Shown here: positions 11,774 through 24,586 of the stretch, in pieces
Layout of the letters: each line of letters begins with the position of its first letter
Numbering within the stretch: position 1 is the first letter of the stretch
Program-made: the position numbers and the translations under genes
Notes under the pieces: generated by a model
The model's database searches: none
Told to the model about the DNA's origin: nothing
Seen by the model: the letters and a program-made list of their open reading frames with translations, nothing else
Assembly: GCA_037974665.1 (NCBI GenBank)
Contig: CM075780.1
Location: forward strand, 52,369,594-52,433,593
Source: Ehretia macrophylla
Taxonomy: Eukaryota; Streptophyta; Magnoliopsida; Boraginales; Ehretiaceae
Direction of reading: 5' to 3'
DNA: 64,000 nt

Positions 11774-12440
11774 TTCTTTTTCAGTGAAGTTTGGTGTAGC
11801 TTTTCAGTTTTCTAATACTTGCTCCGACTTGAGACAAAAAACCAGTTTCTTTTAGAAGCAAACAAGTATGAATAGTTGTTTCCTCTGCTTCTGCTGTGGA
11901 GTAATCTGGCAAGTTATATCAACATAATAGAAGAAGATATTTCGAGTCTTCTGTTGTTCAGGTAATACCGAGATTTGAATTGGGGAAAAAGGATTTCTTG
12001 CCTCCTTCCTTGCACTCTTATCTCTTATACTTACATTTCTTATATGAAATAGGATTAGTCATATGAAATGATTGAAATCAGAAAGTACCATACACACTAA
12101 AAATATTTGATTGAAAAATCGTGATTTCTGAATAGACCTAGCTAGTTAAGAAATGAAGTTATTTTTTATTTCTAGTATTCTTTTTAGGCTAGAAATGAGA
12201 ATTTTTATATGAAATTCCCATTAAATTTTGACATTAGTTTTATGCACGTATATAATTTGACCAAAAGCCAATAATATAAGGTATTTCTGTTTCTCTATTA
12301 TCCAATTGATCTTTTGAAGTCTTATGGCATATCTTTTGGCTCTTTACGGAGCCTTATACCGGTGGTTGTGGGTGTATGATTGAATGGAGAATGTTGGTGT
12401 AAGAAAAATAAAGGAGATGAGACATTTGAACAAGGTATCC
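11774..12440. other. 3' UTR and downstream flank of the FDM gene
   Basis: Contains the FDM 3' UTR; poly(A) placement is not clear from sequence. The rest is unremarkable up to the SINE target duplication at 12441. No further gene seen. Confidence 0.5.
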
Positions 12441-12664
12441 AAAGTGCTACTTTGCTCGCCAAAGACTCTTTGGTCTACTGACATAACACTCGCAGTGTTT
12501 GCGAGAAATTACAAATTCGAATCTTGCTGGTTATGTATGTAAATGGCCTGAGTAGGACCCCTGCTTTCTTAGAGAATGAACCCTGTAAACCTGCTTCTTT
12601 TCAAAGGGCGTCTTCGTTCGACCTAAGCCTCCCTTTGAATTAAAAAAAAAGTGCTACTTTGCTC
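12441..12664 (+). mobile_element. SINE with target-site duplications
   Basis: A body of about 190 bp ends in an A9 tract and is flanked by a perfect 17-bp direct repeat, AAAGTGCTACTTTGCTC, at 12441-12457 and 12648-12664; it extends to 20 bp with one mismatch. Near the 5' end, TGGTCTACTGACA resembles a pol III A box. About 50 bp further, AATTCGAATCTTG resembles a B box, as in tRNA-derived plant SINEs. Long duplications and an A tail mark LINE-machinery retrotransposition. The intact duplication indicates a fairly recent insertion. Confidence 0.85.
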
Positions 12665-14076
12665 ACCCTTTTTGGATTGTTGGGAATCCTATGTCTTCTG
12701 CGCATCATATGGTAAAAGATGATGGAATAGGGACTCCACTTGAAGCAATTCAGGTGAAGTCACGAGCAGAAGCGAATGTAGCTTTTGGTGAGTAAGGAAT
12801 TGTGTGTTAGCGTTAAATTATGTGTTATAACCTCTATTGAAACAAAATTCTAGATCTATCCATAGGCACGAGTCTCTAGTCTCAACTGCACGGCGATTAA
12901 ATCAAAGAGTACGACATTTACATTGTGAGAAAGGAAACTTAAGAACGAGGAAGGGGCCATGAGTTAACTAACAAAAAAATGAAAATGCAGCTAGCAACAA
13001 AATCTTTCATTTGATACAAGTCTTGCAGCACAAACGGTGGCAAACATGCCCTGGGAGAAATGAGCCAAAAAAGGTTACGTTGTGCATTAAAAGAATAACA
13101 AAATTCCTTCATTTGAAACGGTTGCCATTAATTTATTTTCTAGGAAGAATTTTACTTTATTTCTCACTTGTCTCCTCGGATACAAAACAATGTGCATCAG
13201 ATTCAATCATCCTTTTACAAAGAGAATTCCATGTGTGATTATCTCCCTTGTTGTTTCAAGAACCTCAATCTCACTTCTCATTCAAAACAACTTCTTTAAA
13301 AACTAAATTAATTCTAGGATAAAATCCTATATTTTTATCCATTTACATGTAATCTATTTCTCTTCTCGCTGTCTCACTCACTTTACTCTCAGCTCTCGTA
13401 TTCAAAGTCACTCCTTCAAAAGTCAAGTTTATTTTACGATGAAACTTCATATTTTTTTTAGAAAAATGTAAATGTTTCAAGGTTGATAGGTGGCAATTCA
13501 TCATTATTAATACTAAAATGGTAATGGTATGGAGAACTCGTGCAATTGTACATTGGACAAAACCCAAAAAGTCCCCAACTAAATAAACTCCATAATAATA
13601 CGTAACATTTAGTGAAACACTGCTTGCTCATATATCATAGAAACTAAAGATATATAGTCTAAGGAAACGACTACAAACATTTTAAACTTTTATCTCTATT
13701 GATATGAGTTCCATGCATATATAAAATTCACACGCTAAACACAAACATGTGAAGCTCATTTAAGTTTTTAAGCCTTGGCCTATAGTCTAATCCTAAATTT
13801 AACAAGCTGCGGGCTACATGTTTGTGCAGCCGCCTCAGCTTGTTTTCCATCTACACACACAAAAACACACTTTTCTTCTAGAATCCCCACCACTCCCTAA
13901 TAGTCAAAAAGTCACCATTCTTCTCATCTTTTCCCTACCCCCAATAAAACATTTTTTCTACTTCACTTTCACAATACCCAAAAACCACACACTCAACAAA
14001 AAAAAAAAAAAAAAACTAATAAGCCATCTAAATGAAAAGAAATTTGAGATGGTCTCTTTTGTTGACTTTTTGGAAG
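12665..14076. other. Intergenic sequence between the convergent FDM and expansin genes
   Basis: Nothing with family resemblance is encoded on either strand. The expansin 3' UTR lies at its right end, because that gene is read from the minus strand and stops at 14077. The FDM and expansin genes are convergent. Confidence 0.5.
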
Positions 14077-17000
14077 TTAAACTCTGAAGTTCTTCCCCAC
14101 AAAGGTTTGACCAAATTGCCAGTGAGATGGGGCTATGTTCCATGAAGTGGAGGTGCGTCTGTCACTGCCTGTGACTCTGAAGGAGAGTGACTGTCCAACC
14201 AAAACCGCGTTTGACTGCCAGTTTTGACCCCAGTTACGGCTCATTGGTATCCAATTGGTCCTTGAACCTTTGATGCTGACCTTCACGATATCTCCTGCAC
14301 CTGCGACGTTGGTGATCAAAACCAAATTGAAGTAACGGAAACCATTGATTGTGAACCTTATGCCTCCCTTCTTTCTGCATGGGACCCTGCACAATAAATT
14401 ACCCCAAAAAAAAATGAAAATTCTCTTTAGATGTCATTCCAACTTACACTATTGATGCTAAATTTCAAAAAATATGACCCCGTAAAAAATACACGGTTCA
14501 GGTCCGGTTCGTCAGATACATAGCTTATTTAGACAAACCTCAAATAATTAACTCCATAACCAAACAGGATTTTTGTCCACTCTCTGAACTCTACACTACT
14601 AAACTAAACCCTTGAGAATTATTAAGTTTCACGCAATTTAGCTTGATTTGGCTGGCCACATGACTTCTTTGTCTCATTTATGGAGAATTTTTGAGTCTAT
14701 CTAAACAGATCCAAACATCTCTATATTACGAATATGTGAGAGACCGACGAACAATAAAGTCTCTCATATATTTTTTGGGAATCGGGCAATGTGCAAAGAC
14801 TTTGCTATCCAGTTAGTGTTTGACATGTCTGTGATACAGCCTGTCACTTTGACTATTCGTGATGAAATCGAACAAAATAAATTTGTGTTTGAGAAACGTG
14901 GCAAGTGCTTACTGGCTAGAGAAAATGATGATAAAGTGGGTCATAGGAGTAACGATATCTCACGTGGTATGTTTAGCTCAACCCAGAGTATTATTATTAT
15001 TATTATTATTTTTTTTTTTGAGATGAGGAACAAAAATTAACACTCATATGTTAATAATCTTTTTTTAGTGAAATTTAAATTAATTTTTTAATTTAAAAAT
15101 ATACAAAATTGAAAAAAAAAACAAAGCGCCCACTCATACAAATATAACTCCGCCACTAATGAGGAATTCATCTTTTAAGGTTAGAAACCCATGGTGCAAT
15201 TACGATACATATTCAAAATCAATCAAAAATCACAAAATATTTATAATAAAAGAACTTTGAAGCTAATTTTTTTATTTTAATAAATCAATAACCGATCACT
15301 TTAACCAACTTTTGAAAGTAGCTCAGACTAAATTTTTATTAATATACAGTGCTGTTTGTTCGACTTAAATTTGTTTGACCGTGTGCTCAACCACTCTTGT
15401 GCTACTAACTAATGCAAGGCAGCTTGTGGAATTTCAGACTTTAATTTAGCTTGACCGAAAGTGATTGAAAAGCTTCTCATTTGTCAAGTCTGATAAATTT
15501 TAGCAGATAAAACATGGACATGTAGCCTTCCTTCACTATAAGACACTATGGACACAACCAAGAATTTCCATTATTAGTTTATGTTTCTTGTCGTTAGAAA
15601 TGAAAAATTATGCAGATGATCGTTAATTGTTTTTTTAGAATTTTAAATTTATTTTTATTATTTAAAATTAATTATTTTAATTTTAATTATTTTTAAAAAA
15701 AATTCAAACTTGTCCTTATTGTTCAAAATTAAATAATTTAGAATTTATTATTTTTCTAAAAATATCAATTTAGTCCCAAAACAGTGTTAACGTGCAAAGA
15801 CTAAATTAATTTTTTTTTAAAAAAATAAGAACGAAATTGACTAATTTTAAATAATAAAAACAAATTAAATTTTAATAAAAACAAATTAAATTTTATTGAG
15901 AAACAATATAGACTAATTGATTAAATTTATATAATAATAATACATTTAAAATTATGAGATAACAATAAGAACTATTTATGCAATTTTTCCTCGTTAGAAA
16001 GTAATAAATAGCTTTCAAAAGCAAATCTCTCCCTTTCATATACTGACTAGTTTGTATATTGACAAGACATGGTTCGAGAATCAACTTTAAAAACGATTAT
16101 GACATCCCATTTTCTTTTTACTAGTAAATAAGACAATTAGACAAAGACAAAATACCAAAATGCAATTAAATTATGTATAACGGACGGTCAAAAATTGGAT
16201 TGTCAATATACCAAACGTAATCTAATAATTTAAAATATTTAAACTTGTATTAAGAGCAATAAGAGAGTTGAACATATATCTTCACAAAATTAATGTGAAA
16301 CGAGATGTTACAAATTTTGATAAAGCCTTTTTTGGAAAAATTATTGATATAATTTATTTTGTACTTCAGTAAGTCTTAAGTCGTACATTAAATATCATTC
16401 TTGCAATATCTCATACTCACAATAAGAAACATACCATTAGACCAAAGGTCTAACGATCACTCTTGATATAATTCAGTTGCCAATTAAGTATAGATATAGT
16501 CAAGGAGAAACACTTGCATCTGGTTGTCAGAAGCAAACCACTCTCATAGAGTATGAACACCACGTGCATATAAGATCCACTCATTAAAAAGACAGATACA
16601 TATTGAGACAGACCAGTGAAGCTGCAGTTCCCACTTACTCCAAAAAATTTTTACATTTAAAGATATTTTTAATGTATTTTTAGTCCAAAATATTAATTAC
16701 TCCCACTAAGAAAAATGGAAAATTCTATATTAAAGTTGATTATATATTATAATCAACACTGAAAATATATCATAGATCTGCCCTCGACTCTCCCCTCAGT
16801 AGTTGCATTTAACTACCAGATGCTAGAATTTTTCATAGTTAAATAGTAATTTTAAGAGAAACTCTTCAGTCACTTCAAATTGATATTAATTTATCACATA
16901 TAATCAGTATTAATTAAAGTATTTTCCAAATTCTAAATGGCACTTGATGAAGATAAAGAGAAAATCTGACAAAAGCAATAAAGAGGCCAACTAGAATCTG

Positions 17001-18420
17001 ACTCAGAATGACAGCTAAATGACCCACAAAAGCATCAAACACCAATCAGAAACAAAACAAAACAAAACAGAGCAAGCAAGAAACCAAAAAACAGAGATAA
17101 GCAAAAAAAAAAATGGGCGAAAAATGTTACCGGCGGTAAACGACGGGAACAATTCCGGCACGGTACTCAGCAATCTTAAGGAACATGGGCATGGCAAGGT
17201 CGAAGTGGGTTCGAGGAGGGTTGCACCACCCACCATTGTCATTAGGCAGAGCATAATTTGGTGGGCAGAAATTGGTGGCTGTGATTAAGATGGAGGGGCT
17301 ACCACCATGGCACCATTGATGGTCATTTGAACACTTGATCTCAAAGCATGCACCGCAGCTTAGGCCATTGTTGAACAGTGCTGTGCTTAGTGCTGCTGTG
17401 TTCACTCCATAGCCTTGGCTGTAAAGATTACCATAACCACATGCCCCACCTGTGTAAATCATATAGTACAAGCTCAATATCTTATGAACATAATTTTAGT
17501 CTTAGATATTGGTAATCTAATACAATTAGCTTAGATAAATTATTTCAGTAATTTTATGTAAAATGTAGCTAATTGGTTAAAATTTGCAACATGTATAGAG
17601 GTTACACGTCTTTTCCTTTTTATTTTTATTTTTTTTATTTTTATAACGAAGAAATAAAACCACATCACATCCAACCAAAGGCTATAATCCCCATGGTGGG
17701 GTAACACACCATGCTCCCAATCAATTAAATACCAAACAAATGTATTTACACGACAGTGGAGACTGCAGTCTCTACCTAAACTATTAAATAGGAAATTTAA
17801 GTTATATTTTTTTAAAATGTGTATTTTAAAGATATTTTTAAATTAAAAACTTATTTTGACCACACTAAAAAGAGTTATTCACGTATATGAATGTTAAATT
17901 GTGAATTTTTAACTTTCGCTAAATAAAAATTCTGAATCCCCACGGCTCAATCCTTGAGGGGTACAAAAATTCGTCACATGAAATATCTCTACTTCTTCAT
18001 TCTAAGAGATTTTGGGCCTTGAAAAACGAATGAAAAGCCAAATGTGGAATTTCTAACGCAAATATTCGACCAAAAACATATGCAAAAATTACTTACCAAG
18101 GTTAATTTTGACAATGTAGTAAATTTGGACTATAAAAAACAAAATTATACTACATTATTATGTGCCTGAGCATATACACAAAGTTGTAGCTAAAATAATT
18201 ACGTACCCATAGTACTCATATATATGTTATACGGCATTTAGGCCTCCTTTAAAAAAAATAATTACGTACCCATAGTACCGGAGGCATCACTTCCTCCATA
18301 GAAGGTAGCATGAGCACTCTGCCAGTTTCCACCATTGTAAACACCTGGAATTCTTGCTTCGGCTACTAGTGACAACAGAGAGAAAAAGCAAGCAATGCAG
18401 GCCACACTTACAACACCCAT
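14077..18420 (-). CDS. Alpha-expansin (EXPA)
   Basis: Three exons on the minus strand join in frame: 18420-18270, 17449-17131 and 14386-14077 (stop at 14079-14077), giving 259 residues. All junctions are GT-AG with phases 1 and 2. Residues 1 to about 22 form a signal peptide. The mature protein has the GH45-like domain 1 with [10 protein letters not shown], the cysteine framework and the HFD motif (THFDLAMP), then the C-terminal CBM63 domain with the [14 protein letters not shown] link. Expansins are secreted and loosen cell walls at low pH by disrupting cellulose-xyloglucan contacts without hydrolysis. Length and all key residues are normal for the family, so it looks functional. Intron 2 is 2744 bp, unusually long for an expansin, and contains a MITE. 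The paralogue number cannot be given from sequence alone. Confidence 0.95.
14987..15019. repeat. ATT microsatellite followed by a T run
   Basis: About seven ATT units followed by T11, inside expansin intron 2. Confidence 0.9.
15601..15990. mobile_element. Fold-back MITE in expansin intron 2, same family as 1417-1814
   Basis: The 390-bp element is flanked by a perfect 10-bp target duplication, TCGTTAGAAA, at 15591-15600 and 15991-16000. The left end (GAAAAATTATGCAGATGATC) matches the reverse complement of the right end (GGAAAAATTGCATAAATAG), and the interior matches the MITE at 1417-1814 in order, including the central segment around GACTAAATTAATTTTTTTT. The perfect duplication fixes its ends. 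It has no coding capacity and adds about 400 bp to the intron. Confidence 0.88.
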
Positions 18421-18909
18421 TTTTCTACTACAAAACAAAAGGCAGAGAGAGAGAGAGAGAGAGATGGGATGTGAGTGGAAAGAGTGGAGGGAAGGGTGAG
18501 TACTTATGGAGGAGCCTGGAGGGAGTGTCAGTGGCAAGTGATGTAATTTGTGTACCATCGATGATCCTGTAATGTAAAATGAAAAGTGTGCTGGGCCTTG
18601 TTTAGTGATATTTTTTTTTATTTTTTATGTAAGTACGAGAAATTTTAAAATTAAATTTTATTGATAATATCTTTAAATTTGTATTGTACAATTTATACTT
18701 ACGTTTTGCACTTACCTACTTTCTCATGTTTTCACATGTTCGACATGTTAAGTGGCGCCATTTCTACATTTGCACCAAATATTCTTTTGTCCATTAGTTT
18801 ACCTTTGTCTTTCTTTCTCTTTCCCTTTTCTTTATAGGGTTGTCTTTTTGTATGAGAAACAACTAAGGAATTTACCCAAGAACCGGAAAATAGATGCTTT
18901 TAACTTTTA
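18421..18909. promoter_or_regulatory. Expansin 5' UTR and promoter region
   Basis: Read from the minus strand, the leader contains a CT repeat (GA repeat on the plus strand, 18444-18464), a pyrimidine patch common near plant transcription starts. No classical TATAAA was found at a convincing distance, so the start is not fixed. The promoter is bounded upstream by a Tourist-like MITE at 18910. Confidence 0.45.
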
Positions 18910-19467
18910 GGGTTTGTTTGGATTGGGGGATTTGGGGGGATGATTTAGGGTGATTTTTAATTTTTGCACTTGTTTGGATTGGAGCGTTTTGAAAGTGAGG
19001 TGATTGGGAGTGATTTGTAAAATTATTTAATGGGATGATTTTGAAATCACTCCAAATTGGGGTCAAAGCAGGGGAAATGAAAAATTAAAGCAATCAAATG
19101 ATAATATAACCTTTTAGCTATTTTGAAAATTACACTGCTGCCACTCCTGACCTAGTCTTTTCGTTTCTCTATTTTTGTTTTCTTTTTTGTTATTTTTCTT
19201 CATGTAATGGATTAGACCTTTTAAAGGAAAAAAAAAAAAGATCAAATCTTAAAAAAAAAAAAATTCCAGCTCTATGGACATCAAAAGAGGACATATTTGT
19301 CAATGGGGTTATAAAATTTATTCCTCTCTTTTATTTTCTCTCAAATCCAAATAAAGAATACACATAATCCTTTATGAAACTTTCCTTTACAATTTTATCC
19401 AATCCAAATAAGAGTTAATCATATCCTTTCCTTTATTATTTTTTTTCCTCCGAATCCAAACAATACC
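18910..19467. mobile_element. Tourist-like (PIF/Harbinger) MITE
   Basis: The left end GGGTTTGTTTGGATT matches the reverse complement of the right end GGTATTGTTTGGATT. Both sides are flanked by the trinucleotide TTA (18907-18909 and 19468-19470), the usual PIF/Harbinger target. Its 558 bp encode no transposase. It lies about 490 bp upstream of the expansin start codon, within possible promoter range. Confidence 0.75.
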
Positions 19468-19470
19468 TTA

Positions 19471-21025
19471 AACTATTTTGGCGGGAGAAAAACTTGCCTT
19501 ATGTTTGAGAAAAAAGCGGTCCAAGTAGAGGCGAAGTTAAAATTTTTCTTCAGTAAAAGTTAAAATCATATGATTAAACACTTATATATAGATAATTTTT
19601 TTTCAGTGGAGACTGAATTAATTTTTTAACTTAAAAATAAATAAATTTTTTAATAAAATTTGAGTTAAGTAAGAACTTCAACCTCCACAATCTTAAGAAT
19701 GGTTTCGCCATTGGGTCCAAGTCTTTAATTATATTCATTATTTCAATTAGGTCCTTCGTGTTTTTAGAATTTGTTTGAAATTTCTTCGACTTAACATTCA
19801 TTACTTTACTTTTAACGTTAAAACTCCAACCTTGCTAAAGATAAAAAATGACCATAAAGGTGTTATTGATTGTAAAAAATCAGAGAAAATAATATGCAGA
19901 AACTAAGACTTGAAGTTGTGCAATTGAAATAAAATTTAAATAATAAAAAATTAAAAATAACTAAAATGATTTATACAACGATATGTAGTTAGGAAACTCA
20001 TTAATTTGATCAGCACTAAATGCAACTAATATACATTTAAACGAGTTTAAAGACATAACCAGTACTAAAATATGCTATCAAATAAAATAAAAAAACAATG
20101 TGAAATGTGCAATCCGATAAAATCAAAACACAAACCCATAACATAAAATTAAAACAATGTGAAATATGCAATCAAATAAAATTAAAAAAACCACAACTTA
20201 TAATATATATATGTGTGTGTGTGTGTGTGCATGTGTGTATGTTGCAAATTTGTTGAACAAAATAGAGTATGGGGCTCTATTTTGGCATCTTTTAAGTCAA
20301 AAGTGGTGAACCTCACGTATTTTTTTTTCATGAATAGTGCTACTTTTTAGGATATGAGACTCTAAAAATATCCAAAAATAAAAAATTTTACATTTTAGAG
20401 TCTCTATTGAGCTTGCCCTAATCCTAGGCCTGGAAATATCCTATCAAAAACCTATAATTTTGGAAATTTTTTAAGAATTTTAGTAGTTGCGAAATATCTT
20501 TATGGGCATTTTTGAATATTTGGCAACGTCAAAAAATTTTACTATTAAAATAGACTATGTAAGAATCCTCCAAGAGATTTCTAAATATACAAGAATCTAT
20601 TTTGGATTTAGAAGCTCGGGACTTAATGGCTTTTTTTCCTTTTTTGTTTGATATAGGATTGGGGAGAGGATCAAACAGGTGATCTCTAACAACTCTTAGA
20701 AAATAAACAACCAGAAGTTTGTTAGAGGAAAATATTTCTTTGCCAGAATGTTTGTGCTGGAATTAATTTCTTTTATATAATAACAAGTTAAAAGATTAAA
20801 ATATGATATCTTGCCTTTGGATATTCGAATCGCACTAGAATGAAGAACATAATTGTAAAAATCCTCAATAATTAAGAAAATTGCGCTATGATAGCCTTTT
20901 TTTTATATAATAAAATGTTAAGTTTTCATATTGGGTTTTGATATTCAGAAATTGAAGAAAGCAATGATCCAAAATTCATTATATTAGCCATTTGAACATA
21001 AACATGATTACCTTTTCATTATAGC
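19471..21025. other. AT-rich intergenic sequence, no gene
   Basis: No recognisable gene. A degenerate repeat with GGCG-type ends lies about 19525-19715 and a GT microsatellite at 20203-20239. Confidence 0.5.
20203..20239. repeat. TA/TG microsatellite
   Basis: A short TA run passes into about ten GT units, with a CA interruption. Confidence 0.9.
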
Positions 21026-22460
21026 TGTTGGATTATATGTCCTAAAAGCTAGTTTATTTTAAGACATAATAATTATATTATTTATTTAATGTAGACAATT
21101 TATTTAAATATCTTTTAATGTAATTAATTATTTAAATAAAAGTCATTAGAATAATATTTATAGATTCTATCCTTAAGAGTAAGGATATGGGTGACAAAAT
21201 CTATATTCATAAATATATTTGTAGTTCCCAATTGCAGGATAAATTAATTGGATATTAGTTTATCCGAAAATATTATATTACAGTCTACTATTCAAATAAT
21301 ATGAGATATTGATTTGGGTGATTAGTCTCATATCATAAGAGTAGATGCATAAATACTTGTTGAGAACAATTGACTGGATGTGATCGCTAGTGCAACGAAT
21401 TACATGGATTAGTCAATAATGAGTTTTACTGTGTAATAGTGCAATTAGTCATTAGACCTGAGACACTACGATTATCTTATGTTAGGGATACCGTAATTTG
21501 CTAGTACAAAAGCTGGTCCTAATCAAAGATTAGATACATTACTCAGTGGTTTTCGGAATCTGTCAATTAGGGATCCTATGCGATCTATTAATTGAGTAAT
21601 CAAAAATCCTTAACCAAGGTAGAATAGTGGAAGTCGTTCCACATATTATTTGTAAGTTACCAATTAAATAGATTTAAACATATGATTGAGTAATAAAGTT
21701 TGACGACCCTATCCATGACTCTAGCTTAATCGGGATAATTTAGACAGAAAGAATTGATTGTATGGTAATTACTTATTAAAAAGGTTTGTATACTTACACT
21801 TCATTATTAGTTGGGTAGTCGTAATATACTGTTAGGTGTCACTCATGACTTGCGAAACTTGAATTAGAATAGTTCTAATTAAATATTAATTGGATTAATG
21901 TTATTTCACTGCCAATTAACCATAAACCCGAGAGGTCACACATAAAAGAGATTCGAAAATTAATCAGCGAGAATGTAAATTAAATATTGGAAGGATCCAA
22001 TATTTAATTGGACTTAAGACTAATAAGGTTGTATTTTAGTCCAACCAATTTATCAGTCTAAGTCCAGTGTTTAGGATTGGTCCAAAAGCTAGACCTAACT
22101 TGTCAGGTGTTTCCTATAAATAGGAAATTATAACAAATAGAAAAGCTAATACAAATCCTGTCTCTCATAGCAAAAATAAGCTTTCTCTAAAACTCGTAGT
22201 AGGGGTTTTGCAGATTGATGGTTCAGATTTCGTGTAGATACTTTCGGAGGCTTCACAATTGGAGTGCTCTGGATTGATTATTCTGCAACAGATTCGACAT
22301 CCTAAAGGTAATCCTGAAATCCTTCTATGCGTATTTAATGTTGATTATTTATGCATAATTATAATCTATGTAATTAGCCATAAACGTGATGCATGAATAT
22401 ATATTTTTTGCTGCGTTTTATTTAATTAAAAATTTTAAATACTATGCACGATTTCCAACC
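21026..22460 (+). mobile_element. Probable solo LTR, copia-like
   Basis: The segment opens with TGTTGGATTATATGTC and closes with TTTCCAACC, which mirrors the TGTTGG...CCAACA ends of many copia LTRs with the final A replaced. A TATA box (TATAAATA, 22115-22122) lies in its right third, where an LTR promoter is expected, followed by a CT-containing leader. No PBS, coding region or second LTR adjoins it. The flanking pentanucleotides do not match well (ATAGC and GTTGC), so the right limit could be off by a base or two. Orientation is inferred from the TATA box. Confidence 0.6.
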
Positions 22461-22850
22461 GTTGCTTCCTTGAGGACAAAGACAAGATAATACATCAAAT
22501 AAGAAGAATCAACCATTAAATTATTAATTTTTTATATAGTAGAATATCATTTTTTTTACAAATTTTAAATTTTTTATTTCAGAGGAGTAGAACCTATAAC
22601 TTATTTTCAAAAAATGTACCCTTTTAAGCATGCTCAACTTATTAGACTCCTTTAACTTGTAGATATGAAATCATTAAAGCATCAACCAATTGAATGTTAA
22701 AGCCCAAATCATCTACTTATAAGATTTTTTTTTTGTTAATTACATCTACTTGTAAGGTATTTACAAAAGTTGATATTTTTGGGTTAATTAATGCTCACAT
22801 CTCATGAAGTCAAGCACAAAAATGTAGGACAACGTAAGAAGAGTATCTTA

Positions 22851-23396
22851 GGCCAATTCCAACAGTTTCCCTACATCTTATTTTAGGAAATCTCCATTTT
22901 AATTTCACTCCAACAGTTTCTCTATTTTTGTTTTATTTCAAAATATCTCCTCATTTTAATTAAACATATTATTTTAATTTAAAACTTTTTTTTATTTATA
23001 TTTATTAATTGTTTATGCTGATATTTTTTATTTTTAACTACTAATATTTTTTAATTATTTTTTATGTTAAAACTTTTTTCTAACTTTTTATTTATATTAG
23101 TCTTTTTTTTATGACGATATTCTATTTCAATTTACTAATATTAATCTAGCACTTTTTAATAGTTTTCTTTTCTTAATTTTCTGTTGGAGACAATTTTTTT
23201 TTTTTTAACGTGACAGTTGGTTTAGAGATGCTTATAGGGATAATTTTATCATCTCTATATGTAGAGATGATGAAAGTTTAATGTAGAAATTTCTACATGT
23301 AAAGATGATTGTAGGGATACTATTAGAGATAAATATCTCTAATACATTTCTACATATAGAGAAAATAGAGATGTAGGAATTAAGTTAGAGTTTGCC
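22851..23396. mobile_element. Tourist-like (PIF/Harbinger) MITE
   Basis: The left end GGCCAATTCCAAC and the reverse complement of the right end GGCAAACTCTAAC match, followed on both sides by a similar CCTACATCT block. TTA trinucleotides flank it at 22848-22850 and 23397-23399. It is 546 bp, AT-rich, without coding capacity, and a different family from the element at 18910. Confidence 0.7.
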
Positions 23397-23674
23397 TTAT
23401 AAATGAAAAAGGTCATACATATTTGCTAAATTAAGTGACATCATCATCATATGCATAGAAAAACTTTTGGCATTGAGATATTGGCCCAAGAAGAGTATAA
23501 GATATGTTGAGCTACCACTTAAGCACTAGCACTAGCTTTGCTTCCAACTTAAGTTTAGGCGTGATCATCGGCTATGACAGCATGATTCTACAAATTAAAC
23601 ATGGACCCTTCTATATATTTTGTGGGATGTGAGAAGAAAGCAACTGTACAAAATTACAACCCCACTCATGTACC

Positions 23675-23870
23675 TTTTTTTCTTTTTTCTTCGTACAATG
23701 TCTTTTCTTTTTTGCAATGTCTTCGTACAATGTCTTTTCTTTTTTACAATGTCTGCGTACAGCATGATTCTACAATGTCTTTTTTCTTTTTTATCCTTTA
23801 ACAGTGAAGGGACAGAGGCACTAAACAATCAATCTCGGAGAAGTCTTTTCTTTTTTATCCTTTTACATTA
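23675..23870. repeat. Imperfect pyrimidine-rich repeats
   Basis: A unit close to TACAATGTCTTTTCTTTTTT recurs about four times with C/G changes and spacing variation, and the TCTTTTCTTTTTTATCC block occurs again at about 23843. No inverted ends are visible. It is not coding. Confidence 0.6.
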
Positions 23871-24295
23871 AAAGTTAAAATCGATACGAAATTTAACTAA
23901 AGATTTGTTTGACCTAATTATTAAAATTTTAGTTGTTGAGTTTTAAAATTTTTAACAATAGAGATTTTGGAATTTGTAGTTGATTTTTTCACGTTGTCAT
24001 GTTAAAAGTATTGTTGGTACACTCTTTAAGGCCAAACATGTACATAGACTTTTAGAAAATTTGAGAATAGACTTCCATAAATATGGAGAGACATTAGAGT
24101 TTCCCATGAAAGCTTTTTTCTAAAAATTTTGATTTGGACATTCCTATTTTTTATTTTTATTTTTTAACTTTGAATTTTACCTAAACAAGTTATTTTTAAC
24201 TTTTAATTTTACAAAAAATGCTTGTAAATATTTAAAAATTAGACAAAAAAACTTAAAATTATTCAAACCTAACAATTATTACAAACCAAAATTGA

Positions 24296-24586
24296 CTATC
24301 CAGCAAACATCATGTACCCTTTTGGGAGAACAGCATCAAGCTCAACGAGGAGCCAACTAGAAGCCACTGAACCAACCGAGTATGAGTATCCAAAGCCAAA
24401 GTAGAAGAGCCATAAGAAGGCTTTGGTTGGGTTGGGACCTATCTCAATCTCCGCAATTAACGGACCATTGTCATGCACCGCGTAGGGCTTTAACTGTAGG
24501 TGGGGTCGCTGGGTCACGCTAATGCACGCATATCTCGAGCCACACGAGCTACATATAATGATGCGGCTATGGTTCTTTGCATGTTA
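24296..24586 (-). pseudogene. Unidentified coding-like fragment with two membrane-like segments
   Basis: An open frame on the minus strand runs from about 24586 to the stop at 24296 without a clear ATG at its head. It is noticeably less AT-rich than the surroundings and its peptide has normal composition (contains YAVHDNGPLIAEIEIGPNP and FGFGYSYSVGSVASSWLL). Two hydrophobic stretches could span a membrane. I do not recognise the family. It could be an exon of a gene, the end of a truncated gene, or chance. No partner exon was found nearby. Confidence 0.3.

Noticed and set aside
20255-20430. Possible further MITE
   Set aside because: Ends TAGAGTATGGGGCTC and GAGCTTGCCC are only weakly inverted and no duplication could be found.
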